Shown here one piece after another: positions 14,756-27,491 of a stretch of 64,000 nucleotides of DNA; positions within the stretch are counted from its first letter, which is position 1; each line of letters starts with the position of its first letter. This DNA is from Phylloscopus collybita (Eukaryota > Chordata > Aves > Passeriformes > Phylloscopidae): contig JAJNNQ010000029.1 of assembly GCA_027886175.1 (NCBI GenBank), positions 1,240,001-1,304,000 on the forward strand. Reading direction: 5' to 3'. The notes below the pieces were generated by a model, which did no database searches, was not told where the DNA came from, and saw nothing but the letters and a program-made list of their open reading frames with translations. The position numbers were made by a program, and so were the translations under genes.

Positions 14756-14837
14756 TAATGCAGTTAATTAATACTTTCTAAGCAGGTCAGTCACAGTAAT
14801 GCAGTTAATTAATAGTCTCTAAGCAGCTCAATCACAG
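14756..14837. repeat. Tandem duplication, 2 x 41 bp
   Basis: Units 14,756-14,796 and 14,797-14,837 both begin TAATGCAGTTAATTAATA and end TCACAG, with only a few mismatches. A third partial start (TAAT) follows. Confidence 0.95.
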
Positions 14838-15415
14838 TAATTCTGATTACTTTCCTACTTCTTAACTAGAAATAAAAATGGTCATCTAATTACCTAATGG
14901 GATTTGTGAAATAAACAAACACAGATAAACACTGACTTTTTCATTCACTTTAACAAAGACTATAATCTAAGACTACTAATTGACAAATAACCAGAGTGTG
15001 AAAGACTATGCCATTTTTCTGTTGCCAGTAGGTTGTATCACACAAGCATCCCAGACAGGTTTTAAGTGGGTACAAAATGGATGTTGGCATAAAGAGGGAA
15101 AACGATCCTCCAGCTTGTTTCCCTGTTTGAAATGGTTGATTAACAATGGGCTAGAAGTAGACAGGAGAGAGGTCATTTTCAGGCTGAGTAAACAGAGCAA
15201 TTTCTCACTCAGGAATCTCCTCTGTGGCAGCTGTCTGAGCTATAGGGAACTTGCCAATCGTATAACCAGAAAGAAAATTGTGAAACAGCTCTTCTTGTCT
15301 CTTCTCTTAACTTGTTTAATCTGGGACCAAAGGTACAAGAGACAGCAATAAAGGCAATTTACATCCTCTTTTCAGATGGACTAGTCCCAGGAAATCCTAT
15401 CACCTTTTTAGGAAA

Positions 15416-15444
15416 GTTTTGTTTTGTTTTGTTTTGTTTTTTTT
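15416..15444 (+). repeat. (GTTTT)n simple repeat
   Basis: Four to five GTTTT units end in a T run. A similar short tract is at about 1,967-1,997. Confidence 0.9.
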
Positions 15445-15639
15445 AATGTGGTTCTAGACTGTATACAAATGGCAATCACTTATGTCTTCTGTTCAGGAGA
15501 AAATAAATGAACCACCATCCCCTATTTCTTTGCTTCTCTAATCATTGTCCAAACTCATTCCCTGGATTTGCTCTTGGATATGTCTAGATTACTTGTTGAA
15601 TATGCATTTCTTTTTTAATTGTCATTTGAACATATGTAC

Positions 15640-15656
15640 GTATATATATATATATT
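15640..15656 (+). repeat. (TA)n microsatellite
   Basis: About eight TA units, following GTACG. Confidence 0.85.
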
Positions 15657-16854
15657 ACTATCTTTCAATATGTAGCTTGCCTGACACAATTTTATTTATT
15701 TAATTTTCCTAAAGGTACAGCTTCTCTAAACTGGAATGGACCCTTCATAAGTCCTTGTTGAATTGAATTTAATCTTTTTTTCAGAAATGCTGAAAATGGA
15801 AATTTTTTAGTTCTTAAGATTTTATTAATTTGGTAAATCCAAGGTAAGCATTTTTCATACATCACAGAGTAACTACTCTAGTGCATTTACACTTATTCCA
15901 GCATTTGAATTTTCCAGTAAGTTCCTGAAAATGTTGGAGCTCCCCTTCAAGGGACTGAGTGAAATATTGAACTAAATGTTAGGTCCAGCCCCCCGTGTTT
16001 AGCTGTTCAGTGACATGAAGAAATTTGACTGACGTGAAAAAATTCCCAATTTCTTAATTAACAGATGCTTACAGCAGCTCTCCTTTCATCTGGGCTGGAT
16101 GTGTACTGCCACTGGATGAAGGATAAGTGTTGAAGTTCTTATTGCAAACTCCAGCAGTATTGCTGTTTTTCAAATGATAGCAAAATTACTATTCTGAATT
16201 ATTCTATTCTATGTACACCTGCATCATGACTTGTATATTCCTGTAATTAAATAAATAATATCTGTTGTATCTTTATATAATTTGTTCTTTAAGGATATTG
16301 AAAAGTTTTAAAAAAATAGGGAATTGTTTATTATAGAAGTGAAATAACAGCCCAAGAATACAGAAATTGTGAATGTGTTGAAGTTGGTGGTATTCACACT
16401 TGTCACTTTAGCAGATAAAATGTTCAGAGGTGAAGCTCCCCAAGTGTCCTTGGAGTCAGTGAAGAGATGAATGCCTTCGTAGTCTAAATCAAAGCAGTTA
16501 ATTTAGACCCCTGTACACAGACACATGTACATCCCCCAAAACTTCTATTTTGCATTGATGGGTCTGGTTTTGCACCAGCAGGAAGATATTCTTAAATGAG
16601 TTCCCTCATTTCTCACATTTGACTCATTTGTTTTTCAACTGCAGTCTGAATTTGCTTCTCCTAACACTTGAAATCATTTGGCCTAGTAAGGCTTTTAATT
16701 GCTTCTTGTATTTTGACACGATCTTGGTAGAAAGACTTATTGTGTGTCCTTATCATTACTTATATTTTACCTGTAGTGGTGGGCTTTATACTGGCAGTTA
16801 TATTTGAGTTATATTTGTACTTTCTCAATCTTTCTAAGTCTTGCTAAGTTCACA

Positions 16855-16988
16855 GCACCACAGAAAATTCTGAGTTTGAAGGGAACCACAAGAATCATCA
16901 AGTCCAACTCTTAAGTGAATGGCTCATATGAGGATCAAACCCACAACTTTGGTGTTGCTAGCACCAGGCTCCAGCCAAACTAGGCAAA
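16855..16988 (-). mobile_element. tRNA-Ile-derived SINE with CR1-like tail (TguSINE1-type)
   Basis: Read on the minus strand, the right part (about 16,918-16,985) is a degraded tRNA-Ile with recognisable A- and B-box regions. On the plus strand this shows as AGGATCAAACCCACAACTTT followed by TGCTAGCACCAGGCTC. The left part (about 16,858-16,915) matches the 3' end of CR1 (GAAGGGAACCACAAGAATCA, then TCAAGTCCAACTC). A tRNA-Ile head joined to a CR1-type tail is the layout of SINEs described in passerine birds. It is not a functional tRNA gene. Confidence 0.8.
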
Positions 16989-17134
16989 TTATTTTATATC
17001 TATATAAAAAATATAATACAAGTTCTGCTTGTGCTAGTACCAGTCCTAAGAAAATCTCTCATGCAGAAACAGACAGGAAAGTCTGAAGGAGCTCTTCTCA
17101 TTGCCTGACAAATTCTCTCTCTCTAAATATCCCA

Positions 17135-17705
17135 AGTTTTTTGGTGCGTGGCTGGGATCAGGCACAGCATCTCCAGCCAGGTTTGGGAGGGGATTGTCCT
17201 GTTCTGCTCAGCCTCACCTCGAGTGCTGGGGGCAGTTTTGGGTGTCACAATATTAAAAAAATATTGACCTATTAGAGAGTGTCCAAAGGAGGGCAAAAAG
17301 GATGAGAAAGGGTCTGGAGGGGAGGTCTTAAGAGGAGCAGCAGATGTCACTTGGTCTGTACATCCTGGGAGAGACTGAGGACAGAGCTCTCTGCAATTAC
17401 AGCTTCCTCATGAGGGGACGAGCAGGGGCAGGCCCTAATTTCTCCTCCGACAGGGCCCAAAGGAATGGCCTGAGGTTGTGTCAGGGGAGGTTTAGATGGG
17501 ATATTAGACAAAGGTTCTTACCTCAGAGTGTGTTTTGGCACTGGAAGGGGCTCCCTAGGGAAGTGGTCACAAAACCAGCCTGACAGAGTTCAAGAAGTGC
17601 GTGGACAATGCTCTCAGGCATCATGGTGTGATCCTTTGGGTGTTCTGCACAGGGCCAAGGGTTGAATTTGATGATCCTAATGATCATCTGAGCATATTCT
17701 ATGAA
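17135..17705 (+). mobile_element. CR1 LINE fragment, about 570 bp (3' end, forward orientation)
   Basis: The plus strand shows CR1 blocks in order: CAGCATCTCCAGCCAGG, TGTCCAAAGGAGGGCAAAAA, TCACTTGGTCTGTACATCCTGG, a CAGCTTCCTCATGAGGGGAC segment, GGCCTGAGGTTGTGTCAGGG, CACTGGAAGGGGCTCCC, AATGCTCTCAGGCATCATGG and a terminal ATATTCTATG. It contains the 3' part of the reverse-transcriptase frame and the 3' UTR, with frameshifts and stops. It is an inactive, 5'-truncated copy, and longer than the related copy at 60,970. Confidence 0.93.
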
Positions 17706-20700
17706 GTTGCATTTGTCCCTTTCATACTGAGTTACAGAAAGAGATTGGTGTCTGCAGATAGAGAAAGGCAGAGGTCAGTGTGTTAAGTAAGAATGCAAAG
17801 ATAACCCCTGATAAACCCTTTAACTATACTTCTGGGCATAATCAGCATCACAAAAGGAGGCAATATAACTAGCATCCTTTGATGTCTTTTAGTTCTAGCT
17901 GTCTTTTAGTTCCTTTTCTAAATAACCAAATAATACATGCATCTGTATTTACTGATGTAACTTTCAGTACATGCACAGACTGACTCCCAGATGTGCTCTC
18001 CTGGATCCACAGAAAGATGCTTTAATTGATCTACTGCCTCACATGTTTGTGCTGAAAATACATAGGCAAATGTTTAGTTATGCTATCTACATGGTACAGA
18101 AAGCTTAAATATTCAGGAGAGAATGACAAAATTAAAAGTTTGGGGGAGTGATAGATTTCTGAGAACAGTGAATTAGAAAATAAGAGAGAGATCATTTTGT
18201 CCTGCTTCCTCTGCTGTCAGAGAGAGGTCTCAACATGATGCAGAACAAGACACCAGCTTTCTGTTTCCAAATTATGGGAATATTGATTCCTTTGCTACAG
18301 TTTGACTGTCAAAACAAGTCAAACCAGACACTTTTGTCATTTTAGTATGATTTTTCTCAGTAATTTTATTTATCCATGCAAGGTCATCCATGAGCAACCT
18401 AGTAGGATTCAAGTTTTAAACTAAGAGGGTGATATCCCAAACATGCTCTTTTTTTAATAACACAGACTGCCAAATTTTACTGCAAGACCTGGGAACCAGT
18501 ACTGTGAACTTATAAATGAAGCTTGTTTTTCCTACTGCCTGGTGTGATGTTTGACAAAACAGATGCTTTGAATGGCAATATTAACACCAACCAAAGTCAA
18601 ATTACAGGTGCCTGTTTTGCAGCTAAAACAAACAGCCAGAACTTTTTCAATATATACTTAGACAAGTCTGAAAGAAGACATTGATATGATTTTAAAATGT
18701 CAGGAGGGAAAATAAAATAGGCTGATCACCACAATAAAACATGGGACAGAAAGTAGATGAACACAATTTTAACAGCAACTCATCACAAATATTCTCTACT
18801 GAAGAAACAAAGCACATTAATATAACATGGTGCTTTATTAACACTACTAAATAAGCGTATATAACCTTAACAAAGCGTTGGTATTTTTTGTATTTTGCTG
18901 TGAGTCATTGATTCTGTGGTGAATGGTGGATTATGTCACTGTCTTTCAGTGGGTTTATGCCAGTGTAAAGGAACAGCTCACAGCTCTTGCTGTTTCACAG
19001 TACGCTATTTTCATTTACTGTTCTGAAGTCATTGGTTGGGATGAACTTCACTGAAAAATAACATAGCTAAAAACAGCAAGAACAATCTATTACAGTTGAT
19101 CTTAATCGCAAATCACAAATGTCTTGACAAAGTCTCCTTACTGTCACTGTAGGAAAAGATCACTTAGAGTTTGTTGCAAGTCAAGTATGCCAGAGAACCG
19201 CCATCACTGTCTGTTGGGAAACTTACCATGCTATCATAGACCATACATGGAAGACAAAGATCTCATTATTTCCAAAATAGATATTGGAGCTACACATGTT
19301 AATTCATATTTTCATGTGTCTTTGTGTGGAAAGAACCAATTGGAGTGCCAAACACCAGCCATTTGCACTTCCTTGCTTCTAAGGAGGAATGTAGGCAGAC
19401 ACAAACCAGTCTGGAAGAAACAGAATACAAAAATAATTTATTTAACAAGCTTCTCCTAAATAACAGGCTCCATCAGCTACTATATATTTTTTGTTATGTC
19501 TGTAAACTTCATTGTATTTCTGAGACTTCTGCACTTCTTTACAAAAACCTGTTCTAAATATGGAAATTCTTTTTATGTTGCCTCAGGTGAAGAACAGGAA
19601 GTGATTACCAGATAATTCTGTATTATATATCAAATTAGTCACCCTACTGCAAGTGTTTCTGACAACCACTTTGGAAGAGCTGGATATGGCCATGAATCTG
19701 GTGGTATAATTTTAAATCAATGGGGTTTGATTTTCTGTGCCTGAAAGTCCATCACTGTTGGCTCTCTTGACAGAGGATCCAAGCGTGTAAAGGCCTCCAG
19801 TTTATGTGTCTTTTTAAATGCAGTGACATCAACATAAACCAGTCACAGAGGCTGACATTGCTTCTCTGATGATGGCATATCTCCTAGGTTGACAAGTCAG
19901 AGTTGTCTTAGTTTTTCAAAAAGTCTGCCAGAAAATATTCCTAGTGTTGTCCAATGCCACAGTTAATATATTTTTCCTTACTTCTTTATTTTTCATTTCT
20001 CACATTCACTTCTTATAAATCAAACCTGTATTGATCATCATAATTTCCAAAGAACAGTTAATCACACACAGAGAAAGGAAAAGTTGGGACAACTTTTTTT
20101 CATAGATTGCAACTTTTCTGTTGCTTGTCAATGAACTCAAGTGTCTAATAAAAGTTCTAGGGTTTATAATGATTTCAAGAGGATGAATCATATTCTAAGT
20201 TAGAAATAACAGCAGAAATTGTTCATGAAAATTATGCCAAAATTGAGTAAAAGAAAATTACCTATGCTCCCACTTTCAGATAGTTTTATAGCTCAGTGAC
20301 TCTAGAGCTGGCTCGATCACTTAAAAAAGACGTAATTATATTTTCTGAATACACAGTTTATTTCTGTCTTTTCAAAATTCACTTCTCTGCTGTCTCTTGG
20401 TTTTATCCTAAAGCAACATCTGTTTCCTTGGCATCCCTACAGTCATCTGTTTGGAAAAATTCTAAAAAGTGTCACTAAAATAAAAGCATTCAGCAGTCAT
20501 CGTTTCAATACACTGTGCTAGGACAAAACCAAATTTTTCTCACTTATTCTGAATCTTCAGCACTTGTGTGACAGCTTCAGCTTCTTCTGTGGTCAGTGGA
20601 GAGTGAAAAGAGCTTTCCATCATTATGGAGGAAAAGTCTGTCACCTACCTTTTACACCACTAATGTCTATGCAACAAATGTCACTCATAATGTAGAGATT

Positions 20701-22711
20701 ATTTGAGGGAGTCCACATTGGTTCATGAAGTAATTTGACAGTAATTGAAAATACAATTTCATGCTTACTCATGCTAACCGTCTCCGTCATCTTTTTAAAA
20801 CACTTGTGGAAAAGAATTTAATTTTTTCTATACATTCTTTTATTTTTTCATCTATCTACACATTGGTATAATGAGACAAATTTTAAGTTATCTGTAATGT
20901 GACCTTATATTTTTTACTGTCATGGTTGTGTTGTGAGGATGTTTTCTTTTATCCTAGGAAGTGTTGCCAAGACCATATATTATACAAAACTTTTTTTTTT
21001 TTGTCCCTCCTCTCTGGACCTGCCATTAGAGTGTTTGAAATATCTATTTGAATTGCTGGATTACCAGAATCTTTGTTCTCAGATTTCTCTCTTCCTGAAA
21101 CAGAAGGCTACATTTTGTTAAAGCATGTAAATATCTATAAAGAATGTGGTGTTTTAATTAATCTGAGTGTGGGGTTTTACGTAATTTCAGATATGAAGAG
21201 ATTTTATGTACTTTCAGAAATGAAATAACTCACACATATTACAACTTTTAACAGATTCAACTGTTGTATTCAACATCTGATGGTTCCCAGATTTGTATAC
21301 AACTCTATCTTAGTGTAATAAGATTGCATTACAAATGCTTGCTTCTTTTTCTAGGACTTGTGCTCTTGGCAAAATGTTCCATCATCAGCCATAGGCTCAG
21401 TTAGTGCACAGTCTTCTAATTATAGCACTCATTCTCTTAGGAATTGAAAAAGATTAACAAAAATCCCTGAGGCTGAGATGAGCATGCAGTCCATTTTCCT
21501 GATGCTGAATGAGTGTTCCTGCCACTACAGGAGTGAGTGAAAGGTATGAGTTTAAAGTCCATTTAAAGTCCCCCAAAGTACTTCTGCATTTCTCCCATAC
21601 TTCTGACAAAGTTGTAGTAATTTATTGATAATGTTGAATACTGTGACTATTTTATTTTTTTTTAATGTACTTTTTCTAGTGGAAAATACTCACATTTGTC
21701 ATGGTCTCCAAATGTGCACAGGTGACACAGGTTTTTAAAATCATTATCTGCTTAAGAATTTCAAGATTGGTCATCTTTTCTCCCTAAACACTTCACTATA
21801 TTCTTCAGAGACTATAAATCATGCAGCTGTGGTGCTAAAAATCATTGACTTTTTTTTGAACACTTATATGATTTAATTTTTTCTTTGTCATAAATAATAT
21901 CACATGGTTTACATAAGGCAAAGTGGTTTTGTATCTTCATTATGCTGGTCTATTTTGTTCTTCAGGCCAGATTCTAAAGGGCAGGATCACAGTGGAGAGT
22001 TACATGTGCAGAAAAAGGCCTAAGTGGCTGATTTTTTGGGAGTTAATAGCACATCATAACAACTTCACCTCATTGCAAAAGTTGAAGTGCTAATTGGAAG
22101 ATTAAGTCGTCTTTTTTTTTTCTGTTAAAATAGTCATAACAATTATCCCTTAAAAAATCTCAACCCAAAATATGAAGGAGCATGTGTTCTTAGTTGCTTT
22201 TACAAATTAATCATGCATTGTAATAATCACCCTGCTTACAGTGTTGACTTTTGTAGCACACATTATTTGATAAATGGTTCATCTTTGACAGAGATATTTT
22301 AGGAACTGGTAGGGAATTCACAGGGGAAGCAACGAGGATTAAATTTTATTCATCTGGCTGAACTAAATGAAAATTTCTCAATCCCCTTTGTATGGAGAAA
22401 TATAAGAACAAACTGCATATGATTCCTCATCTTCAAGCAGAAGCAGGCACTAAAGAAGAACTGATAGTCATGTTCTGCTTTCCCCTGACTGGTGTGACTT
22501 GGTAGATGTTTATATAAAAATGTTTATAATTAGGTGGGACAAAACCTAGAAACTGCCTTTACAGATAAATCCCACAGGACTGATCCACAGTCCACCAAAG
22601 TCCATGCAAGGCTGTTTATTCAATATTCAGTTCTCTGGGTCAGAGATCATTCCTTTCTTAAGGAAAGATATAACGAAATAAAGAATAAGTGTTGGATTTC
22701 TTGAACTCAGC

Positions 22712-22738
22712 TGCCAGAATTTTCTCAGAATTCTGGCA
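22712..22738. other. Perfect 10-bp inverted repeat with 7-nt loop
   Basis: TGCCAGAATT, TTCTCAG, AATTCTGGCA. Function unknown. Confidence 0.9.
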
Positions 22739-25700
22739 CAGCTATGGAAATACATTAGGGATGTAAGAAAGCATTTTCTCACATTAATCATTGGATGCAC
22801 TTTTGGGTATTTGCCATTTTCATTTCAATCCTTGATTTAGAAAGAGAAAACCACGAATCAATTTTCTTTTATTTATTTAGTAAGGGAAAACACTGTTTTA
22901 ACATATGTAAGCCTTGGAAACATTCCAGGAAATGAAAAGGTTTAAATGAAGACAGGCACATACAGACTACACTTCCAAAGTATGGCTTGGGTAGAGATGT
23001 GCAACTCTGCTCAAAAAAATGTACCAATGGATGTGAAAAAGCAGCGCTGACTTACGTTATCAGCAGTGTTACAAATGATTCTATGTAAACATTATACATA
23101 CGGCTCTTGGGTCACACAGAGCACAGAAGGCCAAGGTTTCCACAGACAGCAACAGATGTTCTGTGTCAGCAAGAAAGTTCTCAGAACCTGGCATGGCCAG
23201 GGCTCTATGAAGAGATCAGGAAAGCACATGCTAGTACCAGACAAAAACAACCCAAAAATTCTTCTGTTTCAAACCAGCCTGTGTTTTGAACGGTCAAATG
23301 CTATCTCCACAAAGCAAATTGCTGAGGATTTCAGTATATTACAACTATAGGTAGCTGAAACCACCAACTGCAGGAAACATCACAAACCTACTATCCTCAA
23401 GTAGGCTAGGTCACACTTCTAGCTGCTGTTTCAGCATTTAATTACCCAAGCATCTTGATCTTGATTTGGAGAAGTGAGAGAAGGTTGTTCATACAGAACT
23501 AAAGTCAGATTTCATCTTGGTATTGCTGTATCCTTCTGAGACCTGAAGGTCATATCATTAAAGAGGTTCTTTTCACTTTAGGTTCTGAATTATTTTGAGC
23601 TCCAGTCAGGGGTGACAGTGCACTAATACTGGCTATAAGAGATCCCTAGAGCCTTTAAATTTGGAAACATTGGCTGATAGGAAGAAGGATAACAAAACCT
23701 GTTTTATTTTGTTAACAGAAGATTATACATGATAGAATAGCCATTAACTATAAATAAATCTCTTTGTGCAATTTTCTGTCCCTGATGACAGCTTTCATCA
23801 ATTTTGTTTCAAGATCACTACATGCCACAGGTATCAATAGAATACTGTCTCTGTATGAATAATTATCACTTCTTTGTGAATTTCATAAGTCAAATTTTCA
23901 GCTGCTTGACTAGAATTTGTAATCATTTGGCTTTGATTTTAGTCAAAAAATCATGGGGACTGTATAGAAGTTCTGTTCCTCATGTTTTTATTAGATAATG
24001 TTACTGCAGTGTTGAGAGAATAATTATGTGGAACAATATGACAAATGTCACATATCAACTACAAATGTAGACTAGTAAATCATAAGGTGTCTTAGATGTG
24101 GGATCAGTAATGCTAGAGAATTTCAATGTGAAAAATTAAAATCGTATACACTAAAAAAATGTAAATAGCAGAAAAAAATCAGCAGAAGATGTCTACTTTC
24201 TAGGAATAGCCTGGAATAGCCTAAAACAAGTTCAATAGATTAGCAGAGTGGCCTGGTTTTGTTACTTTCTTGCTTTCTGAGATCAACGGGGCCTCCAAAA
24301 CATGAGACATGAGGTGAACTGCTCTGCTGAAACTCTTTTGATTTTCACCTAAAAATCCAAATGTCTATGTACAAAGTGAACATTTAAAAGACCAAATAAC
24401 AACCATGAAAACCCAGGGAAAAAAAGTGAATTTTAAAGAAATACTAATATTTATAACTTCATTGCCTAAATTAAGTATTGTTGTGGTTTTTATTCATTAT
24501 GAAGAGTTATATACTGCAGTCACAATCAGGCAGTTTTACAGGTTAATTTCTATTTCTAGGTCATTAAACAACAGAATGATTTGAAGCTTCCTAAATATCT
24601 AGCAGTGGTACGATCTTACAAAGTCCAGTACAGTTGAACTATACCAGAAAAAAATACAGTATAGTTTACACTGTCAAAGAAACAATGCAAATTTTTCCTC
24701 AAAATTGACAGTAACTGAATTTTAAAATAGTTTTTACAAGTTCCTAAAACAGTACAAACTGAAAGGAAGTAAGTGAGATGCAAACAATAATCAGTATTGG
24801 CGCTTTTGATGTAGCTGAGTTAAAACCCTCTGTCTTGTGGATTATTCTGGGTAGGAGGAAACATAAGTGAAGAGTACCTTAGACAAAACTCTGTCTGTAT
24901 GCAAGAACATTTATCTGAGCACAGGATGTGCTAAAAATCACAATTCCTATACTTGACTCTCCAGAGCTCTCTCAGTCATCAGGGAGCCCAAGAGGTGAAA
25001 ATACCAGCTATACCAAGCCCTATGGCAAAACCCAGAGCTGACTCCTGTTGGGACTAAGATTTCAACTTGAAGACGAGATCAGTAGAAGTGCTGATATATT
25101 AACCTCTTGACAGTCTGAATGGCTCAAAATAACTTTTTTCCTTGATCACAAGACAGTGAGGTGTAGTTTGTAAACAAGTCCATTAAAATAACCTAACTGA
25201 TATGGCCATTATCTTCATAATAATGTTCAGTTATTCATGCAAATATACCATCATCATTATAAGCTGGTCACAGGAACCAAAGCCATGATTTTAATAAGCA
25301 AGTAAGAGTTTGGAGTGTCTTAACTTCTGTGTACAGAGCCTGAAAAACATCACAGGATGTTGTTGTCAAAAGGAAGTGTGTTCAGACCTTTATGAACATC
25401 ATGCATGACTAGATCTTGGCAGCTGTCTGTCCAGGTTCTATTCCCTCTCTGTAAACAACAATCCTGATTGTTCAGGTCAGTCATGTCATTTTCATGGAAT
25501 CTGATGTGGAATTTTAGCTCCTCTGCTGGACAGAATTACACTGTGAGATGTGCTGAACAGCATTTATTAGCTTATTTTTTTTTCCAAGTTGGTCACTTTG
25601 TGTGGCAAAAAGAGAGAATGAAACTCATGTGAATTTATATTAGAAACACTGGAGAGTACTGAGAGCCCACATATAACACTTCTTGACATCCTGTTTAAAT

Positions 25701-25962
25701 TTCTGTAGGTATTATTCTTTCTGGAAGACGAAACTCCTAGGACAGTTAGGGCATTTCTGGTCTCAAACCAATAATACCTCCAGCTGAGGCACAGGAAATC
25801 CAAATTGCTCTTGAAATTAAATCACAGGAAACCTCGACTCTTTGCTTGTCTTAAGCAAAGTTAATGGGAAACAGATGCACATTCCTGTCGAAACACAAAG
25901 TTGTATATTTATCTACTGCTGACTTATCTTTCAGTGTACTGGGCTAAAATTGTAATATTCAC

Positions 25963-25989
25963 TCCCCCCCCCTCCCCATCCCCCTCCCT
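25963..25989 (-). repeat. C-rich tract; G-quadruplex motif on minus strand
   Basis: On the minus strand four G runs (3, 5, 4 and 9 G) are separated by only 1-2 bases (A, AT, A), a textbook quadruplex-forming arrangement. No gene is near it. Confidence 0.8.
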
Positions 25990-27110
25990 TAGTATTTCTT
26001 TTGGTTAATATGTTTTTGCTAAATACTAATGAATATGCATTATCAATTTGTATTAATACTGATAACTGATCATTACTGGCGAATCTGGACCATTAATTTC
26101 ATCAAAAAGGAAATTTGTGTGTTGTGGGAAACAGTGGCAAGAGTACCATTCATAATCTAAATTGATACAAAACTATGAAAATCGTAATCATCTGATGCAA
26201 CAAAATATTCATTCTGGACTCAAAATATTTGTGTTTGGCTCCAGCTAACAACATTTTGGTAAAGGAAATCTGCTTCTGACACAAAATGAAGATGTATCTA
26301 TGTTTTTAACAATATACCTGCCCTCCCTTCTACCCTAATATGAAACTATGCCATCCATACATTGGAAGTGTCATTCCAGTTGCAATGAAAGAGGCTTCTG
26401 GGAGTCCTTTATCAGAACTCCCAAGACAATGTTTTAGGTTCAGCAGTTAGATGATTATATGCTGTACATGTGAGCAGCTGCCAATGGCAATATCAAGAAA
26501 AGGTGCTACTTTCAAGCTGGTTTGTCTCCATGTATCCCACTGCTTTTCTTCTTTGCATTTCTCAGCACTATGATGAACAAGATAGACTGCTTTCTCTTTG
26601 CTCTGAAAAGGGGTTAAAATTGTTTAAAAATACTCTTGCAATGTTAAAAGTGTTTTGTAAGGGTTTCATTGATTGTCCTCTTTAGTGTTTACTAGAGTCA
26701 GTAATGATCAGGCACATGCCATAGAGGAAATCTGGAAAAACATTCCTTCTTAGTGAACTAAGCTAGTTGGCTTTTAACTCAAAGCCTTTGTGTAACAGTT
26801 TGTACTTGGAAAAAGAGAGCGATCTCTGGGTCCAGGTTAATACTTTATTTTATAAGTATAGTGCATGCAGCTTCCAGCTATAGATTACTAATGGCCCAAA
26901 TTCAGTGAGATTGTCCTCACCCGCAAGCATGTAACAGAAAGATTAATCAGGCCTATTAATATCTTCTTAAAGGCTAGGTCAGGAACTGTTCAGAGGACTG
27001 GATGTCTCAGTGCTGTCCTTAAATGCGTTTTTACTGTGATACAAAAACCCAGAGTTTAAAATCTGTCATTTCTATAAACGTGACAGTCAACAAGCTGTAT
27101 CAAATCACAG

Positions 27111-27491
27111 TGTGTTGGTTTGTGCTTCTCCTCTCAGTACTCCTGCAGGATATGGGGTTGTAATTGCTAAAATTATTAAAGCTCATGTTTACCAGAAAGC
27201 TCTGTAGGAGAGCACAGCTGGTTGGCACAGGGATGGTTGGAAGCCAGCTGGGGGGTGAGAGGCAGGTATGAGGAAGAAGGTGTGGGCAGCATGTGAGAAG
27301 GAGGCTCATTGGGTTATAAGACTTGTGGGCAGCAGACTGCAGCTGAGCCAGTCAATGGGAGCCCTTCTTCTGATAAGTTTTGATCATGTCCAGTGGAAAC
27401 TAAAAGTATAAAAGGGGGATGTTTTCTACAATAAAATGTTTTCCTTCTCATGCACAAGGGATCCGTGTCTCTCTGTTCCACCATTGCTGCA
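27111..27491 (+). mobile_element. Probable solo LTR of an endogenous retrovirus
   Basis: Starts TGTGTTGGTT, as many avian LTRs do, and ends TGCTGCA about 380 bp later. It has a clear TATA box (GTATAAAAGG, 27,406-27,415) and an AATAAA at 27,430-27,435, followed by about 55 bases of U5-like sequence. This order (TG, TATA, polyadenylation signal, CA) is typical of a solo LTR. No matching internal region or convincing target-site duplication is visible, and the family is not identified. Confidence 0.6.

Larger units (their letters stand above)
11021..16854. other. Intergenic sequence, no gene recognised
   Basis: AT-rich, with simple repeats, one 41-bp tandem duplication and two hairpins listed separately. 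No coding exon is identified. Confidence 0.7.
17706..27110. other. Intergenic sequence, no gene recognised
   Basis: Contains nothing identifiable except a short inverted repeat (22,712), an 11-bp direct repeat near 21,552-21,573 and the C-rich quadruplex motif (25,963). No gene or transposable element is recognised. Confidence 0.7.

Noticed and set aside
16918..16985. A functional tRNA-Ile gene on the minus strand
   Set aside because: It resembles tRNA-Ile but has many substitutions, including in conserved positions, and is joined to a CR1-like tail. It is a SINE copy.
17123..17786. Open frames of 61-79 codons in this block
   Set aside because: They lie wholly or partly in a degraded CR1 element and are remnants or shadows, not host genes.
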